A stretch of DNA of 6,072 nucleotides. Source: an uncultured Clostridium sp. Lineage in GTDB: Bacteria > Bacillota > Clostridia > TANB77 > CAG-508. Positions 1-5,863 of the stretch are shown one piece after another. The first letter of the stretch is position 1, and every line of letters starts with the position of its first letter. Where the stretch lies: the NCBI GenBank assembly GCA_945610215.1, contig CALYZR010000044.1, positions 1 through 6,072 on the forward strand, in the 5' to 3' direction. The notes beneath the pieces were generated by a model. The model searched no databases and was not told the origin of the DNA. It saw only the letters and a program-made list of their open reading frames with translations. Position numbers and translations under genes: made by a program.

Positions 1-246
1 CATAACATCATGTCTACATTCTTTTTCCCTTTTTGCAACTACATCATAATCAATGTTATTTAGATTTTCTTTCATTTCTTCTATTTGTTCATCTGTTATA
101 TCAATTCCTAGTTCTTTTTCTGTTTCTGCAAGTGCCACCCAAAGTTTTCTCCATGTTGAATATTTAGAATCACTTGACCAAATTTTGTTCATCTCTTTGC
201 TTGGATATCTTCCTGCAAGTGGTGTTACATAAATTTCGTTATTCAT
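1..246 (-). CDS. purB: Adenylosuccinate lyase, N-terminal 82 residues (runs off the left edge)
   Basis: Adenylosuccinate lyase is a cytoplasmic enzyme of the fumarase/aspartase superfamily. It acts twice in purine synthesis, cleaving SAICAR to AICAR and adenylosuccinate to AMP, with release of fumarate each time. The visible 82 residues read MNNEIYVTPLAGRYPS at the start, then helical sequence with WRKLWVALAETEKELG (about 32-47), and end in CRHDVM (77-82). The RHDV motif with H79 is the conserved active-site-lining histidine of the family. The start is the ATG at 244-246, preceded by a purine-rich GGAAAGGAAA. The ATG at 251-253 is out of frame and reaches a stop after four codons. It lies on the same strand as mreC but 105 bases beyond it, so it may have its own promoter. 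The C-terminal two thirds, with the fumarase signature, lies outside the window. Identity is a family-level call from motif and N-terminus. Confidence 0.9.
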   Translation of the reverse strand, partial: MNNEIYVTPLAGRYPSKEMNKIWSSDSKYSTWRKLWVALAETEKELGIDITDEQIEEMKENLNNIDYDVVAKREKECRHDVM

Positions 247-268
247 TTTTCATTTTCCTTTCCATCTA

Positions 269-296
269 AAATTATTTAATTAATTCTAACAAACAA
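269..296 (-). promoter_or_regulatory. Weak candidate sigma-A promoter for purB
   Basis: On the minus strand a TTGTTT (291-296) is followed after 16 bases by TAATTT (269-274), upstream of the purB ribosome binding site. Both hexamers match the consensus only partly, and AT-rich DNA throws up such pairs often. It is offered because purB is separated from mreC by a gap too long for tight coupling. No purine-riboswitch-like structure was seen in this gap. Confidence 0.25.
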
Positions 297-298
297 GA

Positions 299-326
299 TT
301 TATGAAATGTGATGTATTCTCATAAA
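299..326 (-). terminator. Weak AT-rich hairpin after mreC, possible terminator
   Basis: On the minus strand TTTATGAGA (318-326) can pair with TTTCATAAA (299-307) across a 10-base loop, giving nine pairs including one G-U. It lies 26 bases past the final in-frame stop of the broken mreC and is followed by a moderately T-rich stretch. The stem has almost no G-C pairs, so termination would be weak at best. Read-through into purB remains possible. Confidence 0.25.
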
Positions 327-351
327 GCTTTTAATCATCTCACTTATTATC

Positions 352-1168
352 TCATTCTATTATTACTAAGACTGTTTCTAATTTTGAAAAATCCACCGCT
401 GTTTCCACAATCGCATATCTGTCTGTTATATTTTTTGATTCTATTATTTCTTTTATCTTACCTATTTGTATTCCTTTTGGATAAATTCCACCTAGTCCAG
501 AAGTTTCTATTGTATCTTCTAATACTAAATCTGCATCTGTTGGAATATATATTAGTTTTAATGTATTACTGCTTCCGTAAAATTCCTCTTACAATTACAC
601 TATCTCTTGATGTCGTAATTGTAGCACTTATATTAGTAGATGGATCTATTATTGGCTGCACTTTTGCAGTATTTTCTGTTACAGATGTAATATAACCAAC
701 TAGCCCTTGCTCTGTAATTACTGGCATATCTACATCTATTCCACTTGATTTTCCTGCATTTATAACCATTGTTTCACTTAAATTGCTAACATCTTTATTT
801 ATTATATATGCTGGCACAGTTTTATATTCTGCATACTTTTCTGCCATATTTACATATTGCCTTAAAGTAGCATTTTCTGTTTTTATTATTTCTAATTCTT
901 GTAACTTTTTTTGTAATTCATTATTTTCTTCTTTTAATTTTTCGTTTTCCTCATCTAACTTATTTATATTTTCAAAGAATGAATCATTTTTTGCAATTTT
1001 ATTTTTTAGATGTGTTAATCCATTTTGTATAGGCATTACAAGCTTACTAAACAAATTCTCTGCACCAGAAAGTTTATTTACATTTATGTTAGTTAGTATA
1101 ACTAATATAATTAAGATTATTATTGTTACTACTATACCTATAACACTTGTTTTATTGTTTTTATACAT
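352..1168 (-). pseudogene. mreC: Rod shape-determining protein MreC, frameshifted
   Basis: MreC is a membrane-anchored scaffold outside the cytoplasmic membrane that links MreB filaments to the peptidoglycan elongation machinery. The first frame (566-1168, 200 residues) has a membrane anchor at about 10-28, a Glu/Lys-rich coiled coil at about 66-105 and the start of the MreC beta domain (SSGIDVDMPVITEQGLVGYI, about 141-160). It then ends abruptly in GILRKQ and a stop. The missing end is present one frame over: from 585 down to 355, 77 codons give IPTDADLV, TSGLGGIYPKG and a final LETVLVIIE before TGA at 352-354, which is typical MreC C-terminal sequence. The break lies near 581-590 and equals one extra base or two missing bases. 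The conserved glycine after VR slightly favours two missing. The start ATG at 1166-1168 has an AAGGAAGGG ribosome binding site and follows mreB by 26 bases. A sequencing error would make this an intact protein of about 270 residues. Confidence 0.85.
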
Positions 1169-1194
1169 TAATGTGACCCTTCCTTATATATTGT

Positions 1195-2223
1195 TTATCT
1201 ATGTTTACGTGCATTTATAAGAACAGTTTTTAATCTTTCTAAATCTTCTAAAGTCTTTCCTGTTCCTTTTACCACGCACTCTAATGGATTTTCTGCAATA
1301 TATACTGGCATTTCTGTTTTTTGGCTTAATAACTTATCTAAATTTCTTATTAATGCTCCACCACCTGCAAGAACTATTCCTTTTTCTACTATATCTGATG
1401 CAAGTTCTGGAGGTGTTTTTTCTAGTGTAGCTTTTACTACCTCTACTATTTCATTTATTGAATCACGCATAGCTTCTTCTATTTGTGTTGAAGTAATTAT
1501 AACATTTCTTGGAAGTCCATTTCCTAAATCTCTTCCTCTTACTTCCATGCTTTCTTCTGTCATTAATGGTAATGCACAACCTATTTCTATTTTAATTTCT
1601 TCTGCTGTTGTTTCTCCTATTGCTAGTCCCATTTCTCTTTTTATATAATTTATTATATCTTCATCTAACTCATCTCCAGCAATTCTTAAAGAATTACTTA
1701 TTACAACTCCCCCTAGTGAAATTACAGCAACTTCTGTTGTTCCTCCACCTATATCAACTATTATATTACCTGTTGGTTCTGCTACATCTAAATTTGCTCC
1801 AATTGCTGCTGCCATTGGTTCTTCTATTAAATATACTTCTTTTGCTCCAGCTCTTAAAACTGATTCTTCTACTGCTCTCTCTTCTACCTCTGTAATACCT
1901 GATGGAACTCCAACAACTACTCTTGGTCTTCCAGCATTATATCTTTGACATACTTTTGATACAATATTTTTTAACATTAATTGTGTCGCTGTAAAATCTG
2001 CGATCACACCATCTTTTAAAGGTCTTACTGCTTTTATTGTTTCTGGTGTTCTTCCAAGCATCTCTTTTGCTTCGTATCCAGTAGCTAAAATATTTCCACT
2101 TCTTCTATCTATTGCTACAACAGATGGCTCTTTTAATATTACTCCTTTTCCCTTTAATGTAACTAAAGTATTGGCTGTTCCTAAGTCTATCCCAATATCT
2201 TTTGATTTTAGTCCAAATAACAT
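1195..2223 (-). CDS. mreB: Rod shape-determining protein MreB (bacterial actin)
   Basis: MreB is an actin-like ATPase that forms membrane-bound filaments and guides the side-wall peptidoglycan machinery. The 342-residue product shows the actin-fold nucleotide motifs in order: phosphate-1 loop DIGIDLGTANT (9-19), the EEPMAAAIG segment (134-142), phosphate-2 loop DIGGGTTEVAV (157-167) and the adenosine motif GIVLAGGGALI (282-292). Length fits the family (about 330-345). The N-terminus MLFGLKSK has the hydrophobic residues that in relatives help membrane attachment. I place the start at the ATG at 2221-2223, because the family usually begins MFG or MLFG just before this motif. A GTG at 2230-2232 would add three residues and overlap the radC stop, but would sit only three bases from the AAAGGA site (2236-2241). 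The gene follows radC directly and precedes mreC. The paralogue Mbl is so similar that neighbourhood, rather than sequence, supports the MreB name. Confidence 0.95.
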   Translation of the reverse strand: MLFGLKSKDIGIDLGTANTLVTLKGKGVILKEPSVVAIDRRSGNILATGYEAKEMLGRTPETIKAVRPLKDGVIADFTATQLMLKNIVSKVCQRYNAGRPRVVVGVPSGITEVEERAVEESVLRAGAKEVYLIEEPMAAAIGANLDVAEPTGNIIVDIGGGTTEVAVISLGGVVISNSLRIAGDELDEDIINYIKREMGLAIGETTAEEIKIEIGCALPLMTEESMEVRGRDLGNGLPRNVIITSTQIEEAMRDSINEIVEVVKATLEKTPPELASDIVEKGIVLAGGGALIRNLDKLLSQKTEMPVYIAENPLECVVKGTGKTLEDLERLKTVLINARKHR

Positions 2224-2228
2224 ATTTC

Positions 2229-2921
2229 TCACATTTCCTTTCCCATTAATACACTCTCATATGTTCCATCGCCTATTACCACATGATCTAATAATTCAAT
2301 TCCCATTAAATCTGCACATTCATATATTCTATCAGTTACTTTATAATCTCCTTTACTAGGTCTTGGGTCCCCACTTGGATGGTTATGAATAAGTATTATC
2401 TTTGGTGCCTGCATCTTTATAGCCTCTGCCAATACATCTTTTGGTTCTATACATGCAAAATTTGAACCTCCTAATGATATATTTACAATTCTTAATACAA
2501 TATTTTTATTGTTAAGGATAATTACTTTGGCTATTTCCCTTTTTTCGTATCTTAGTTCAGACATTACTAATTCTGCTACATCTTTTGTGTTATTTATCTT
2601 AATTTTGTTAGTAGTTGGCTTTGTTATCCTTCTTGCGATTTCAGATACAGCTTTTATTTGTATTGCTTTTACCTTTCCTATTCCTTTAATTGCCATAAGT
2701 TCTTCTATTGATATATCTTGTAAAAATCTTAAGTCATTTTTATTATAATTTTTATCTAAATTTAATATTTTTTGAGCAAGTGCTACTGCAGTTTCTTTTT
2801 TGTTTCCTGTTTTTATTATTATTGCCAAAAGTTCTGCATTAGATAACATCTCTGCTCCATAAATTTCTAGCTTTTCATAGGGTCTTTCTAGAGTTGGAAG
2901 TTCTTTCATTTTTAATTGCAT
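2229..2921 (-). CDS. radC: RadC family JAMM/MPN-domain protein
   Basis: RadC proteins carry a JAB1/MPN (JAMM) metal-binding fold. Their cellular role is unsettled, and the old link to DNA repair came from an E. coli mutation later placed in recG. The 230-residue product has the usual N-terminal LPxxERPxEKL segment (8-18), a helix-hairpin-helix motif around AIKGIGKVKAIQIKAV (77-92), and the complete JAMM signature H179-N-H181, S189, D192 within HNHPSGDPRPSKGD, which predicts a bound zinc. The C-terminal LLDHVVIGDGTYESV (210-224) is typical of the family. The ATG at 2919-2921 follows an AAAGGAA site by about six bases. The gene lies 46 bases after the DUF4321 gene, and its stop (2229-2231) nearly abuts mreB. 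This radC-mreB linkage is common in Firmicutes. Full length and intact. Confidence 0.93.
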   Translation of the reverse strand: MQLKMKELPTLERPYEKLEIYGAEMLSNAELLAIIIKTGNKKETAVALAQKILNLDKNYNKNDLRFLQDISIEELMAIKGIGKVKAIQIKAVSEIARRITKPTTNKIKINNTKDVAELVMSELRYEKREIAKVIILNNKNIVLRIVNISLGGSNFACIEPKDVLAEAIKMQAPKIILIHNHPSGDPRPSKGDYKVTDRIYECADLMGIELLDHVVIGDGTYESVLMGKEM

Positions 2922-2967
2922 TTATATTCCTTTCTTAATCCCCCATACTAAAACTAGCAAATTTTTA

Positions 2968-3225
2968 TTATACTTTTCTATATATAAATATTGCTATTGC
3001 CATTCCTATAATACTTGCAATATTTATTTTAAACATTAACCCAAATGTTATTGTTATTACATTTAAATCTAGTGATATTGGATTTGATAACCCAAAGCTT
3101 TGTCCATATGCTAACCACCATAGCCAGTCTACTTTTGCTGCAAGTTCTCCCAATAGTCCTCCTATTACTAGCCCTGATAATAAGAATACTAATAATATCC
3201 ATATGTTTTTTTCTCTTGTTGCCAT
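2968..3225 (-). CDS. DUF4321 family small membrane protein
   Basis: This 85-residue membrane protein of unknown function matches the DUF4321 pattern seen in Clostridia beside radC and mreB. A charged N-terminus (MATREKN) precedes a first membrane segment at about 8-27 with the glycine run GLVIGGLLGE. A short loop follows with WLAYGQSFGL (37-46) and SLDLNVITITFGLMFKIN (51-68), and then a second membrane segment at about 66-82 ending in IYRKV. The start is the ATG at 3223-3225, which has a perfect AAGGAGG seven bases upstream (3233-3239). A longer frame starting with TTG at 3294 exists, but that codon lies inside the promoter -35 element, so it is not the start. It is the first gene of the operon leading to radC, mreB and mreC. 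The context suggests an envelope-related role, which is an inference only. The maf gene often found nearby in Clostridia is absent here. Confidence 0.82.
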   Translation of the reverse strand: MATREKNIWILLVFLLSGLVIGGLLGELAAKVDWLWWLAYGQSFGLSNPISLDLNVITITFGLMFKINIASIIGMAIAIFIYRKV

Positions 3226-3232
3226 CTTTGTT

Positions 3233-3239
3233 CCTCCTT
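3233..3239 (-). promoter_or_regulatory. Ribosome binding site fixing the DUF4321 start
   Basis: AAGGAGG on the minus strand lies seven bases before the ATG at 3223-3225. It fixes the start of the DUF4321 gene at that codon rather than at the TTG 69 bases upstream. Confidence 0.8.
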
Positions 3240-3265
3240 GTTTTTCCTTTGTTAAATACTCATAT

Positions 3266-3294
3266 ATTATATATGTAATTGCTTGTTTTTTCAA
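3266..3294 (-). promoter_or_regulatory. Sigma-A promoter of the DUF4321-radC-mreB-mreC operon
   Basis: On the minus strand TTGAAA (3289-3294) is followed by exactly 17 bases and a perfect TATAAT (3266-3271). The -35 differs from TTGACA at one position. Transcription would start near 3259, giving a leader of about 34 bases that contains the AAGGAGG site. It is the best promoter match in the window and the likely driver of the whole shape operon. Confidence 0.75.
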
Positions 3295-3369
3295 GTAATT
3301 TAATGGGATTTATTGATGTATTTTTTTATTATAATTTATTTAACATTTTTAATCTTTTTTAATATAATG

Positions 3370-3426
3370 TGGTATAATAATTTCCATATTTTTATTATTT
3401 AAATTATTATATAATGGTGCTATAAT
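3370..3426 (+). promoter_or_regulatory. Extended -10 promoter(s) of mecA
   Basis: Two extended -10 elements of the form TG-N-TATAAT precede mecA: TGCTATAAT at 3418-3426 and TGGTATAAT at 3370-3378. The nearer one would start transcription around 3433 and leave a leader of about 26 bases before the TTG start. Neither has a convincing -35, as is usual for extended -10 promoters. The remainder of the 3295-3458 gap is very AT-rich, and I saw no other clear site in it. Confidence 0.5.
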
Positions 3427-3458
3427 AATATTATACTTTATATTGGAGGTTACTTATA

Positions 3459-4073
3459 TTGAAAATTGAAAAATTAACAGAAAATAAAATTAGAATCACT
3501 TTAAATCTAAATGATTTAGAGGAGGAACACATAGATTTACATTCATTTATGTCTAATTCCCCAGAATCACAGGCTTTGTTTTATAACTTATTAAGCCAAG
3601 CAGAAAAAGAAGTTGGTTTTTATACAAAAGATTATAAATTAATGATTGAAGCAATTGCAGTTCCTGAAGGAAATTTTATATTAACTATTACCAGACTTCC
3701 AGAAAAGGAACAAAGCAAAAGGCAAGTAAAGATTAAGAGAAAAACCTCTACAGTAAATGAAGGTTTAGTTATATATTCATTTAATTCTTTTGATGATTAT
3801 TGTGAATTTTGCAAATACCTAAGCTTACACTTAAAAAGTGAAACCTATTTAAAATTAAAAAAAGTTTCTTTATGCTTGTATAATTCAAAATACTATTTAT
3901 GCATACATATTAATAAATCAAACTTGCCTATTGTAAAAGCGATCAATTGTGAAATAAGTGAATTTGGAAATTCTGTTAATAACCCAGATTTATTTGAAAG
4001 AAAACTTTTAGAATATGGAAAAGTAATTTTTAAAACAAATGCAATTTTAAATTGTGTTAAAACATTTTTATAG
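3459..4073 (+). CDS. mecA: MecA-type adaptor protein for ClpC
   Basis: MecA proteins are cytoplasmic adaptors that bind a substrate with their N-terminal domain and the ClpC ATPase with their C-terminal domain. They deliver substrates to ClpCP for degradation and promote ClpC assembly. The 204-residue product begins MKIEKLTENKIRITLNLNDL (1-20), the hallmark N-terminal start. Next comes EVGFYTKDYKLMIEAIAVPEG (51-71) and a basic linker at about 82-100. The C-terminal domain (104-204) ends in LLEYGKVIFKTNAILNCVKTF, which matches the ClpC-binding end of the family. It is slightly shorter than the B. subtilis protein (about 218). The start is TTG at 3459-3461, eight bases after a GGAGGT site (3445-3450); no ATG lies in a better position. 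It is the only plus-strand gene here, divergent from the DUF4321 operon and convergent with the M23 gene. Six cysteines, all in the C-terminal half, are more than I would expect but carry no clear motif. Confidence 0.87.
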   Translation: MKIEKLTENKIRITLNLNDLEEEHIDLHSFMSNSPESQALFYNLLSQAEKEVGFYTKDYKLMIEAIAVPEGNFILTITRLPEKEQSKRQVKIKRKTSTVNEGLVIYSFNSFDDYCEFCKYLSLHLKSETYLKLKKVSLCLYNSKYYLCIHINKSNLPIVKAINCEISEFGNSVNNPDLFERKLLEYGKVIFKTNAILNCVKTFL

Positions 4074-4077
4074 AAAT

Positions 4078-4113
4078 AAAAAACCAGTTTTAAATGAATG
4101 AACTGGTTTTTTT
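4078..4113. terminator. Bidirectional intrinsic terminator between mecA and the M23 gene
   Basis: AAAAAACCAGTT (4078-4089) pairs perfectly with AACTGGTTTTTT (4101-4112) around an 11-base loop. The plus strand continues in a T-run (4107-4120 with one G), so mecA, which stops five bases earlier, ends here. On the minus strand the same hairpin ends in TTTTTTATTTC and serves the M23 gene, which stops at 4120. This is a classic shared terminator for convergent genes. Confidence 0.92.
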
Positions 4114-4119
4114 GTTTTT

Positions 4120-5118
4120 TTATTTATATAAGTACAATTGCGGATTTTGTCTTTCTCCATTTACCCTTATTTCTAAGTGTAAGTGAGGTCCTGTTGAGTT
4201 TCCTGTTGATCCAACCGCTGCTATCGCTTCACCTTGAGAAACTGTTTGACCTGCTTTTACATATAACTTACTACAATGTCCATATAATGTTTCTACACCA
4301 TTTCCATGGTCTATTTTTATAAAGTTTCCAAATCCTCCGCCATTATTTCCAGAGAATGTTACTGTTCCTCCTGCTGCTGCAACTATTGTTGTTCCTGTTG
4401 ATGTTGCTATATCTAATCCAGTATGGTTTCCACTTGCTCTTGGACCAAACCTTGATGTTATTACTCCGGATACAGGTTTTATTAATCCTATTCCTAAAAC
4501 TGCTGATGATGGAGTTTCTGTACTTGCTATTTTTTCTCCAGTATATGTTGCATATATAGATGTTGCTACAACTACTGGTTTTACATATAATGCTGTTACT
4601 ACTTTATCTTTTTCTGTAAATTCTTTCATTTCTGTAGAATGGACTTGTGTATATGCTATTTTATCTATATTTCTGCTTTTCTTTGATTTTAACTCATTAA
4701 TTATATCTTCTGCCTCATCTTTTGTTGCTACATAGTATTTTTCTTCGTTATCTACTACTATTGCATAATATTCATAATATGTTGTTCCTGAATTTTTTAC
4801 TCTTTCAAATATCTCTTCGTCATTTTCCTTATTATCTTTTTTTAATAAGCATAATGAATATTCAGGTAAATCTTTAATATCTATAAAAGCAACATTATCA
4901 TTTTCTTTGCTTTCTATATACTCATTTATTCTTTTTTGTAATTTACTTTTATTTGCTGTATATCCTATAAATTCTCCACTTATAGTTACACTGTACATTG
5001 GTTTATATACTAGTGATATTAGTCCTACTATTAATGCTGTAGATATCATAATAAGAAATAAAACTTTTAATGAACTTCTAACATGCACAAATATGTTTTT
5101 TATACTTCTTAAAATAAT
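4120..5118 (-). CDS. Membrane-anchored M23 (LytM-type) peptidoglycan endopeptidase
   Basis: M23 peptidases are zinc enzymes that cut peptide cross-bridges in peptidoglycan. Residue numbers here count from the GTG at 5124 (334 residues). A short basic N-terminus precedes one membrane anchor at about 20-40. A region of about 140 residues follows that I do not recognise, rich in Lys and Glu. The catalytic domain occupies about 215-330. It keeps the zinc ligands H234 and D238 (HTGLDIA) and H316 (HLHLE), and the catalytic H283 (YGHCSK) and H314, so it should be active outside the membrane. The start is unclear: AGGAG (5124-5128) overlaps the GTG at 5122-5124 but sits five and eight bases before ATT codons at 5116-5118 and 5113-5115, so an ATT start is plausible and is used here. 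The gene shares a terminator with mecA. Target, and whether it acts in growth or sporulation, cannot be told. Confidence 0.9.
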   Translation of the reverse strand: MILRSIKNIFVHVRSSLKVLFLIMISTALIVGLISLVYKPMYSVTISGEFIGYTANKSKLQKRINEYIESKENDNVAFIDIKDLPEYSLCLLKKDNKENDEEIFERVKNSGTTYYEYYAIVVDNEEKYYVATKDEAEDIINELKSKKSRNIDKIAYTQVHSTEMKEFTEKDKVVTALYVKPVVVATSIYATYTGEKIASTETPSSAVLGIGLIKPVSGVITSRFGPRASGNHTGLDIATSTGTTIVAAAGGTVTFSGNNGGGFGNFIKIDHGNGVETLYGHCSKLYVKAGQTVSQGEAIAAVGSTGNSTGPHLHLEIRVNGERQNPQLYLYK

Positions 5119-5123
5119 AAACA

Positions 5124-5128
5124 CTCCT
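5124..5128 (-). promoter_or_regulatory. Ribosome binding site of the M23 gene, implying an ATT start
   Basis: AGGAG on the minus strand is the only Shine-Dalgarno near the gene start. Its last G is the first base of the GTG codon that would otherwise be the start, so it cannot serve that GTG at normal spacing. The next codons are TTT, ATT, ATT, and no ATG or TTG lies between the upstream in-frame stop and residue 25. Confidence 0.55.
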
Positions 5129-5354
5129 AACTTATTCTTTAAATTTTACTTTAATATTTTAACTTAATTATACATTTTTGGCAAGAATTATAATGTTTTA
5201 TATTCTTTTTTTATTTTAATTTTACTCTTTTTTTCTCTTCATTTCTCTAATTTGCTCTCAATTTCTCACTTTTACGTTTTACTAATCTATTTTTAAGTGT
5301 ATTAATAAAGGTTAGAAGCATGTTTTCTAACCTCTAACCTTTAAGTTATACTCT
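5125..5354. other. Intergenic gap between the second coat gene and the M23 gene
   Basis: These 230 bases hold the alternative hairpin at 5307-5342 and a long purine-rich stretch on the minus strand (about 5200-5290) without any open frame of note. A lone TATAAT on the minus strand (5167-5172) could be a -10 for the M23 gene, but no good -35 lies 16-18 bases before it. I could not identify a sporulation-type promoter with confidence. Confidence 0.5.
5307..5342 (-). terminator. Hairpin with two alternative stems, probable terminator of the coat genes
   Basis: On the minus strand a direct repeat of GGTTAGA is followed by one complementary copy, TTCTAACCTTT. The inner stem pairs 5325-5333 with 5309-5317 (nine pairs, 7-base loop). 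The outer stem pairs 5333-5342 with 5307-5316 (ten pairs, 16-base loop). Only one can form at a time. It lies about 12 bases after the stop of the second coat gene. The following bases are only TTTATTAATA, so the T-run is poor for a terminator. Confidence 0.6.
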
Positions 5355-5600
5355 CTAATTACTAACCTCATTTTTTACTTTGTCAATTTCTGTTTGTGGA
5401 GCTTGACTTGCTGGTGTATAGTAACCTTTTGTTTGTGCTACTTTAAATAATTCGTATTGAAAAGATTCATCATTATTTCTTATTTGTTGAATTGTTTGTC
5501 TTAATTGCATATTCTCTGCTTCTGAAATAACTCCTTGATATGTTTTAAGTTCTGCTTTAACACTTTCTAAAATGTCATTAACCATATATTTCTCTTCCAT
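5355..5600 (-). CDS. Spore coat protein, CotF-like family (second of pair)
   Basis: This is a short 81-residue protein of the coat-F type. Its segments MVNDILESVKAELKTYQ (6-22), ENMQLRQTIQQIRNNDESFQYELF (29-52) and VAQTKGYYTPA (53-63) match the pattern of small clostridial spore coat proteins. Most of the chain is predicted helical, and the C-terminal 20 residues are likely flexible. Family knowledge places such proteins in the spore outer layers. The start ATG (5598-5600) has a perfect AGGAGGT six bases upstream, and that site overlaps the stop codon of the preceding coat gene. The two genes are 11 bases apart and almost surely co-transcribed and translationally coupled. CotF in B. subtilis is longer and processed in two, so the pair here may cover related parts as separate genes, which is inference. 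Confidence 0.82.
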   Translation of the reverse strand: MEEKYMVNDILESVKAELKTYQGVISEAENMQLRQTIQQIRNNDESFQYELFKVAQTKGYYTPASQAPQTEIDKVKNEVSN

Positions 5601-5606
5601 ATTCTT

Positions 5607-5613
5607 ACCTCCT
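5607..5613 (-). promoter_or_regulatory. Ribosome binding site overlapping the upstream stop codon
   Basis: AGGAGGT on the minus strand includes the last two bases of the TAG stop (5612-5614) of the first coat gene and lies six bases before the second coat gene. The arrangement suits translational coupling of the pair. Confidence 0.8.
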
Positions 5614-5797
5614 AATTTAAAAATGTTAATAATTTCTGTTTAGTATTTAACGAATCTTGTGCTGCTTTTGTAAACATTTGCTTTATTTGTGGATCAACAC
5701 ATTGTGATGCATATGTGTTTAGTTTTTGATATGATGTATCATGTGCACCTATTAAATGTCTTAAGTTTTGTAATTCTACTTGACTTAGTTCTGCCAT
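5612..5797 (-). CDS. Small spore coat protein, CotF-like family (first of pair)
   Basis: The 61-residue product begins MAELSQVELQNLRHLIGAHD, followed by TSYQKLNTYASQCVDPQIKQ and a final helical part ending in KQKLLTFLN. This pattern is known from small clostridial spore coat proteins found in tandem with the longer coat-F type partner. The chain looks like two or three amphipathic helices with no signal peptide or membrane segment. I choose the ATG at 5795-5797, eight bases after AAAGGA (5806-5811). A longer frame from 5830 would add eleven residues encoded by the leader and includes the ribosome binding site itself, so it is unlikely. The gene lies 88 bases after the pcrA stop, beyond a strong terminator, so it must have its own promoter, presumably for a late mother-cell sigma factor. 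I could not pick out that promoter with confidence. Confidence 0.8.
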   Translation of the reverse strand: MAELSQVELQNLRHLIGAHDTSYQKLNTYASQCVDPQIKQMFTKAAQDSLNTKQKLLTFLN

Positions 5798-5863
5798 TTT
5801 TATCATCCTTTCTCTTTTTTTATTTAACAAGTATATTATTTACAAAATTTAATAAATTATACA

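Noticed and set aside
566..600. Programmed ribosomal frameshifting in mreC
   Set aside because: No slippery heptamer or downstream hairpin was seen at the junction, and MreC is not known to use recoding; mutation or sequencing error is simpler.
309..695. Plus-strand frame of 128 codons
   Set aside because: Leu/Tyr-rich shadow on the opposite strand of the broken mreC; no ribosome binding site or family resemblance.
2967..2972. TATAAT between the DUF4321 gene and radC as an internal promoter
   Set aside because: It overlaps the end of the DUF4321 gene and has no -35 at 16-18 bases; TATAAT is common by chance in DNA this AT-rich.
3226..3294. N-terminal extension of the DUF4321 protein from a TTG at 3294 (23 extra residues)
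   Set aside because: The codon lies inside the -35 element of a near-consensus promoter, and the extension contains the AAGGAGG site used by the ATG at 3225.
5200..5290. Purine-rich minus-strand stretch as a small gene
   Set aside because: Possible starts run into stops within a few codons, and no convincing ribosome binding site precedes them.
5798..5830. Longer start of the first coat protein
   Set aside because: The added residues are Lys/Arg-rich leader and cover the ribosome binding site; the ATG at 5797 has proper spacing and begins at the expected family N-terminus.
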